In this document: piece by piece, positions 58,931-64,000 of the stretch | Layout of the letters: every line of letters begins with the position of its first letter | Numbering within the stretch: position 1 is the stretch's first letter | Assembly: GCA_030407085.1 (NCBI GenBank) | Contig: CM059582.1 | Coordinates: 16,783,501 to 16,847,500, forward strand | Direction: 5' to 3' | Source of the DNA: Trichopria drosophilae | Taxonomy: Eukaryota > Arthropoda > Insecta > Hymenoptera > Diapriidae | DNA length: 64,000 bases | Translations under genes and position numbers: made by a program | The notes under the pieces: generated by a model | Databases searched by the model: none | What the model saw: only the letters and a program-made list of their open reading frames with translations | What the model was told of the DNA's origin: nothing

Positions 58931-59240
58931 TAAAAATAACATTTAATATTAATGCAAAAAATGTAATTCTTTTCAAGATTTATTTTCGTCTTATAATCTT
59001 TCTATATGCATTTGATCTATTAAAATTAATGTGTTTATAAACGCATATTTATGATAAAAAACGGATTGAAGATATCTTTAAACACATACAACTAATCCAT
59101 TCGATCTTTATTTATTCGAACAATAGTCCTGATAAAGAGTCCAATATTCCTGAATTCGATTAAACTTATTATTTTACGCAATCTTTCGAATAATAATATA
59201 AATTCTTAAATATGACACTACGGTTCTCATCTAAAGCAGA
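58931..59240. other. AT-rich non-coding stretch
   Basis: Nothing recognised. Confidence 0.4.
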
Positions 59241-59340
59241 CAAAAAAAATACAAAAAACGCAACAAAGTATACCAAAAAAAATACCAAAAAATAAAAAAC
59301 AATAGAAAAAATACGAAAAAATACAAAAAAATACGAAGAA
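59241..59340. repeat. A-rich low-complexity (AATACAAAAA)n-like tract
   Basis: Imperfect tandem of AATACAAAAAA/AATACGAAAAA words. It is responsible for the phenylalanine-rich minus-strand frame at 59231-59443. Confidence 0.75.
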
Positions 59341-59960
59341 TATGATTCCTAAAAGCGTTCACTCCTTTTGGTGAGAATCGGGCAACTCTGGTGAATACGA
59401 ATAAATCAGAGGCAACAACGCGTGATCGCCATCGAAAAGCCATTGTACACCCGTCTAAAAGCGTGATTGCAAAGTTTGGAGGCGAATTTTCGATTTTGAT
59501 AATTTTGATAATTTTTTACTCCAGAACGGCTGCTCTGAGCGCTCAAATTAATACAAGTATTTTGATTCCAAATTTCACTTAGAATATGGTAGTATTTTTC
59601 ATTTTTCCTGAATCGCTATTTTTGAGTTTGCAGTCCGCCATATTGGATCTGCCATTTTGAATTTTTATAAGCTAATAATGCATTTAGATCCAATGATCCT
59701 GATAGTTCATAAAACTATTGAATAATGAGGTTTGTACATTATATAGTTGCTATAAAGCTGTGTAAATACGTTATTTTAGATGACTCATCAATGCCGCCAT
59801 TTTGAAAATCAATTGTATTAGCTAATTTTGCTAATGTGCAACCAATCTGTTGCCACGAAACTGACAAATGTTATTTTTCCCCCAGACGCCATTTTGGATC
59901 AGTTAACAATATAAATCAATGTATCTAAAAATATATTTTGGAAGTACAATATTCGGTCCC
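59341..59960. repeat. NGCCATTTTGAATTT repeat, several copies
   Basis: GTCCGCCATATTGGATCTGC at about 59633 with CATTTTGAATTTTT, then GCCGCCATTTTGAAAATC (about 59792) and GACGCCATTTTGGATC (about 59882). Spacings of about 150 and 90 bp show decayed units. Frame 59391-59582 precedes the first copy and has no domain. Confidence 0.55.
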
Positions 59961-60960
59961 GCATCTTGATAGGTTATAATGTTCTGACAACGTGGTTTAC
60001 AAAATTCCTTCAAAAAAAAAAAAAGAAAAACAGCTTTTTTTTTTATTGTTGAAAAGAAACAATTTACTGTCATTTATTGATAAATTTGGCTGTTATTCGA
60101 AAAGATGAATCCTTTTTACACAAGAATATGTGTCCCAATAGTTTCTCCACACGGGTTATAATTGAAAGGGATAAGTTTTAAGTTGACTTTAAAATTTTGG
60201 CCATTTGATCGTTAAAAGGTTTACCAGTACAGATAAACGAAAATTATGAATTATTAAAATCGGAATTTTTAAAATCCATTATCTTCAAAGTATTTTTGAT
60301 TGCGTATGCGATCAAATACAACCAAAAATTAGCACAATTTTCTTAAAATTTGACCGAGAAATTTCGTGATTGTCTAAATCTGACTGTTATAAGTTTTTAT
60401 CATTTCTCGTGCAATTTTTTAGTGATATTTTAAGAGCTCATATTTACAAATTCACTGTTTTAGTAACTTTTTAGTACTGGTTACTATCTTATTAACCCCT
60501 TATAGTTTGTTGAGTAAATGTAACCGATCGTCAACGGCTTTTGATGCAGACAGGTAAAGGCAAAAAGGAATAAATTTTTAGTAATTAAATTCGGGATTGA
60601 GTTAAATTACAGCGTAAATATAGTTAAAATATATTTAAATTTAAAATAACATTAACGTAACTGATAATATAAAATATTATTGGCCGTGAATGCTATGGAG
60701 AACTTGACATTCTGATATTTAAAGTTCTTTTAAAAATGCCACATTAACTAAAAATGAATAGTACATTAAGAAAAAACTAAGTTAATAATTGAGTATTAAT
60801 AATGAGTGCAAAATATCAAACTCTACGTTAAAATGTGATCTTCAGTATTTACGAAAATGTAACTTCCACACAGAAAAAATCATTAGTAGATTCATCTGAA
60901 AACTAAAAAGGGAGAAAAGTAAAATTTCCCGAAATAGTTAAGTAACTATTATTAAATAGA
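59961..60960. other. AT-rich non-coding stretch
   Basis: Includes an A-run/T-run pair at about 60013-60042. No gene recognised. Confidence 0.4.
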
Positions 60961-60965
60961 ATTTT

Positions 60966-61055
60966 TGTCATACAGTGCGTAAAATTCGATTTTACATATT
61001 TCTGGGTGTACGTGAAGTGACATTGTTTTTTCACTAACGCGTAAAATTTCCTCTG
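60966..61055. repeat. GTGCGTAAAATTCGATTTTAC dyad copy
   Basis: GTGCGTAAAATTCGATTTTA (60975-60994) is one of the clearest dyads of the family. A second half-site ACGCGTAAAATTTCC follows at about 61037, 60 bp later, the same spacing as at 40.4 kb. Confidence 0.55.
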
Positions 61056-61369
61056 CTTAATAGTTATATTGTTTTGCTCTAAATCTTGAACTTCATGATT
61101 GGTCCATAAATTTGTCTCCACCCACCATCATACACATTGTTATACCTCTTCTTATTATACATTGTCTGTCTCCTACTCCTGTAGACACTTAAGAGTGGGA
61201 GGCAACGTTGACTAGAACCGTAATAATAATATAAAGAAATTTTAATATTTTTGTTTACCATTTATATTTTTACATAAACAATAAAGTTTCTTCCACTGTC
61301 ACAGTTGCCTTATGTATATTCTGTATTATAATAATACCGTTATTTTTCAGATTTTTTGTTTCTTCGGAC

Positions 61370-61384
61370 GGGGGGGGGGGGGGG
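61370..61384 (+). repeat. Homopolymer of 15 G
   Basis: G15 followed by a C-rich segment (CCCGAACCCCCCTCTCCC), an isolated G/C-skewed site in AT-rich DNA, with G-quadruplex potential and likely length instability. Confidence 0.8.
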
Positions 61385-61492
61385 TCAACGCCCGAACCCC
61401 CCTCTCCCGCCACGCTCCAGCATCCTTCTCACAAACATACAACATTATTACTTTTTGTATCATTGTATTATTAGTTTTTTTCATTATTTAAC

Positions 61493-61506
61493 GGGCGAAA
61501 TCGCCC
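61493..61506. repeat. GGGCGA-AA-TCGCCC dyad
   Basis: Perfect 6-bp inverted arms with a 2-nt centre, followed by TTTTACAC. Another member, GGTGCATAAAATCTTACTTT then ACGGCACTAG, lies at 61815-61844 and continues into TTGCAAAATATACTATTTTG, shared with 39.16 kb. Confidence 0.5.
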
Positions 61507-61599
61507 TTTTACACAGTTTTTTCATGTAGATATTCAATTTTAGTATTTTCGACAGATGCAGGTCGACTTCCTAAATGACGCCATACTTTGTGTATAAAT

Positions 61600-61815
61600 T
61601 TGTGTATGAAATGTAGGAACTGCAGAAACCTTCACCGAGTACAGCAGCGGTCATGACTCGATTTCCGCCCGATAGACAATATTTTTGAAACGTAAAGAAA
61701 CAACGTGGCTCGTTTTACCAAAAGCGAGCTGCTGCTTGAAAACGAAATCGAAAATTGTTCACCGGACGGGTATCGAATGATTACGCCGGCCACTGGTTCG
61801 AGTCGATCTCACTCG
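61600..61815. other. GC-richer patch with a B-box-like word
   Basis: Contains ACTGGTTCGAGTCGATC (about 61792-61808), which resembles a tRNA B box, but no A box or tRNA fold precedes it. No exon is supported. Confidence 0.2.
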
Positions 61816-61904
61816 GTGCATAAAATCTTACTTTACGGCACTAGTTGCAAAATATACTATTTTGTGATACATTATTTTTTTTAACTTCAAATCTGTTCCC
61901 AATC

Positions 61905-62645
61905 AGACATACGTCCAGGGCGAAAAATGCACACATAGGATGTCCAATATAGGTACATAAATTGTCTATTTTATATCCATTCATCCATAATGAAAAATGG
62001 ACGTATACGAACTTCAATTCTACGTATAGCTGTGGACATCCTATGCACGTACATTTCTAGACGTTCACAGCACGTTCACGACACGTACATATTGGGTTCG
62101 TAAATTTATGGTCATAAAACGTTCGTCCATTTTTAGACCAAGGCGAAGTCTATTTTCATAGGTTTATAATGAACGTTCCATGTGCAGGTATATATGGGCA
62201 TGTATATGTGTGTACGTGGATGTTCAATGATCAATTAGCTCTGGTTGTCCAATGCATGTATATATTTCGCTTATTCATCCAGGACAAAAAGCGGATATTA
62301 ATCGACGTCCAACGTACGTACAGATCTGGACAATGTTCCTACTTCTCTGGACGACGAATGTACGTCCATTGTAGGTACATATTTGGAGCGCCAATGTATG
62401 GACAAGAAGGTTATGTCCAATTTTCTAACATATATATCGACGTGTACTCTACATACGACCTTTCTTTCGTCTGTTTAATTCCCATATTTCATCCATCGTA
62501 CATACAAATTTGGTACCGTTCAAAGACAGACGTCCATTGGATTTGCATACCGTGACATTTTGACGTAATGTGGACGTGCTATATACTTAAATCGTACGAA
62601 TTCGAAGATCCAATGGATGTACGCGGCGGACCTAGTGGACGTATA
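61905..62645. repeat. Block of TACGTCCAATG-rich degenerate repeats, about 57-bp period
   Basis: Variants of ACGTCCAATGTAGGTACATA recur: GTCCAATATAGGTACATAAA (61941), GTCCAATGCATGTATATATT (62249), GTCCAACGTACGTACAGATC (62307), GTCCATTGTAGGTACATATT (62363) and GTCCAATTTTCTAACATATA (62416). GGACGTA inverse words are interspersed. Consecutive spacing in the best part is 53-58 bp. The long stop-free plus frame (62169-62555) is explained by the repeat. Copies are strongly diverged. Confidence 0.6.
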
Positions 62646-64000
62646 TTAGGCGTCAATTGAACTATATATCTTAGGCTATATTATATAGTTAAGTACTTCA
62701 TTAGTTCAAATGTTGCAATAAAACTGTAATTCCTGTATATTTCTAGTATATTCTCATTCTATATAACTCGAACTAATTCTTGTATATTGTTTAGGCTAAT
62801 AATGATAATAGTAAGTGTTCTTCCTGTATAAAATTGTACAGTATCTAAATGGCTTTGCTGGAAATTTTGGTTCAATAGTGGTTTTGAAAGGTATTAACTA
62901 AAATCTCAACTTTGTATCTTCAACGATCAATATTAACTTATTTTTGTATGAAATAGTGGCTCATGAAAATATTTATCGAAATTTAACATTTTTTTTACGT
63001 TTTTATCTGGTCTAATACAGTCTGTTATCAACTGTCAAAAACATAACCTATAAAACGCCGCATTGCCCTGTATGTATTTGGAGCATTTGTTGTTTGAACA
63101 AAACATTTGTTCATGTTTAACTTAATTAGTATTAAAAAATGAATGAAAACATTGTCTATGTTGCTGGGATGTAACTATGTATGCGAATAAGAAGAGTTAA
63201 TAATAATATAGACCTCTTGACATTGTAATGTAAGTAATATAGGATAAATTTAAAATGTAATTGCTTTCAAAGTGGTTTAAATAATTTGAATAATGACTTT
63301 TTGAGAAGTTATCGAAAATAAGTAGTAGTGTCATAAATACAAATAACATGTGTTTAATTTTGAACGTTATTTTATCGTTTCAAAAACCGTTTTTCAGTTT
63401 CTTAAATTGTTGATAAATAATTTCATCTGACGAGTAATAGTTCATCCATTTTTCAATAACCTATATATACCAAAAAGGACCTACCTTTTCAAGAATTAAT
63501 ATTTCCTTTGTTGCGTAGTTTGGGTTCATCTTCATTAGAGTTTGTACAATCGCACAACAAAACTTAAAATTATTGGTTACTGCCTTTTCATCAGCAAGTA
63601 ACTAGATCTTGACTAAATTTAATTTTCATAAGCCTAGTTCATAGAAACATTTTCATTTAATTACTTCGATAAAGTCGTCTTGGTCAATTTTCTTTTAATT
63701 ATATTTCCAAATACATTTTAGACTAGTGATGTATATATATCTAAGTAAATACTCGTTTCAAAACATCAGATTTATGACTATAAAGTGTTTATAAAAAATT
63801 AAATAATATTTGAAATTTTAATTGAAAATGAACAGCATCGTTTTGATCTATGAATTTCATGTAACTAAAGTAGCCGATTTGTCCCCATATTAGGCACTGT
63901 TTGATTCAAGTATCCAACTAATGAGCATCACATAACCCTGAACTTATTCGTCATGAAATATCTTGAGTTTATTTAACGTTAAGCAATTTTTCTTGTAAAC
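62646..64000. other. AT-rich non-coding stretch
   Basis: No gene, RNA or repeat recognised to the window end. Confidence 0.4.

Noticed and set aside
59231..59443. Phenylalanine-rich minus-strand frame resembling a membrane peptide
   Set aside because: Encoded by an A-rich low-complexity tract.
61792..61808. GGTTCGAGTCGATC as a tRNA B box
   Set aside because: No A box, anticodon arm or acceptor stem could be folded upstream.
62169..62555. 128-codon plus-strand frame
   Set aside because: Coincides with the TACGTCCAATG repeat block; repeated words deplete stops.

Overview
The window looks like intergenic or intronic DNA from an insect nuclear genome. It is strongly AT-rich, with scattered GC- and CpG-rich islands, no long open frame, eukaryotic splice and poly(A) signals, GA/CT-rich promoter-like blocks and many decayed dispersed repeats. 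A hymenopteran (bee, wasp or ant) is my best guess, from AT-rich DNA punctuated by CpG-containing islands and GAGA tracts and from a dispersed repeat built on AAAATGGCGGAYCC. This is inference; no gene fixes the species. No complete protein-coding gene can be called.

Layout. 0-3.2 kb: decayed NGCCATTTTGAATTT-type repeats, then a CpG-rich island with a possible exon at 2.0-2.2 kb. 3.2-11.4 kb: AT-rich DNA with a 169-bp TA-flanked MITE (3778-3946), a TTGACCTT-rich repeat (6.7-7.5 kb) and a probable non-LTR retrotransposon 3' tail (10.8 kb). 11.4-14.9 kb: two GC-rich islands flanking an old 220-250-bp tandem array. 16.7-19.3 kb: GC patches, two stacked hairpins and a 201-bp inverted repeat. 22.3-25 kb: a possible terminal exon, a striking hairpin and a cluster of enhancer-like blocks. 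26.4-29.3 kb: a repeat, a GA/CT-rich promoter-like island and a second old tandem array (about 158 bp). 30.3-30.65 kb: an unrecognised coding-like frame. 33.7-34.6 kb: a block of GAGTGAA/TTCACTC dyads. 35.1-35.7 kb: a second GAGA-rich promoter-like island. 35.94-37.69 kb: a 57-bp minisatellite of about 30 units with higher-order structure. 37.9-40.45 kb: scattered hairpins related to it. 38.5-38.6 kb: a tRNA-like (SINE) remnant. 40.85-41.25 kb: a CCAAT-box cluster. 41.90-42.17 kb: a pogo/Tigger-like MITE. 50.87-51.13 kb: the best candidate transcription start and first exon. 51.8-52.4 kb: a GCGATACTT-rich block. 54-60 kb: more NGCCATTTTGAATTT repeats. 61.9-62.65 kb: a TACGTCCAATG-rich block of about 57-bp period.

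The most unusual theme is a recurrent short dyad of the form GTGCGTAAAA-n-TTTTACGCAC, with variants GGGCG..CGCCC, GGAGTA..TACTCC and GAGTGAAA..TTTCACTC. It occurs at more than a dozen loci. Near 40.2-40.44 kb it is spaced about 60 bp apart, and the 57-bp minisatellite carries a degenerate form in every unit. This suggests a family of short palindromic sequences that spread and was tandemly amplified once here. All functional readings are inference from sequence alone.
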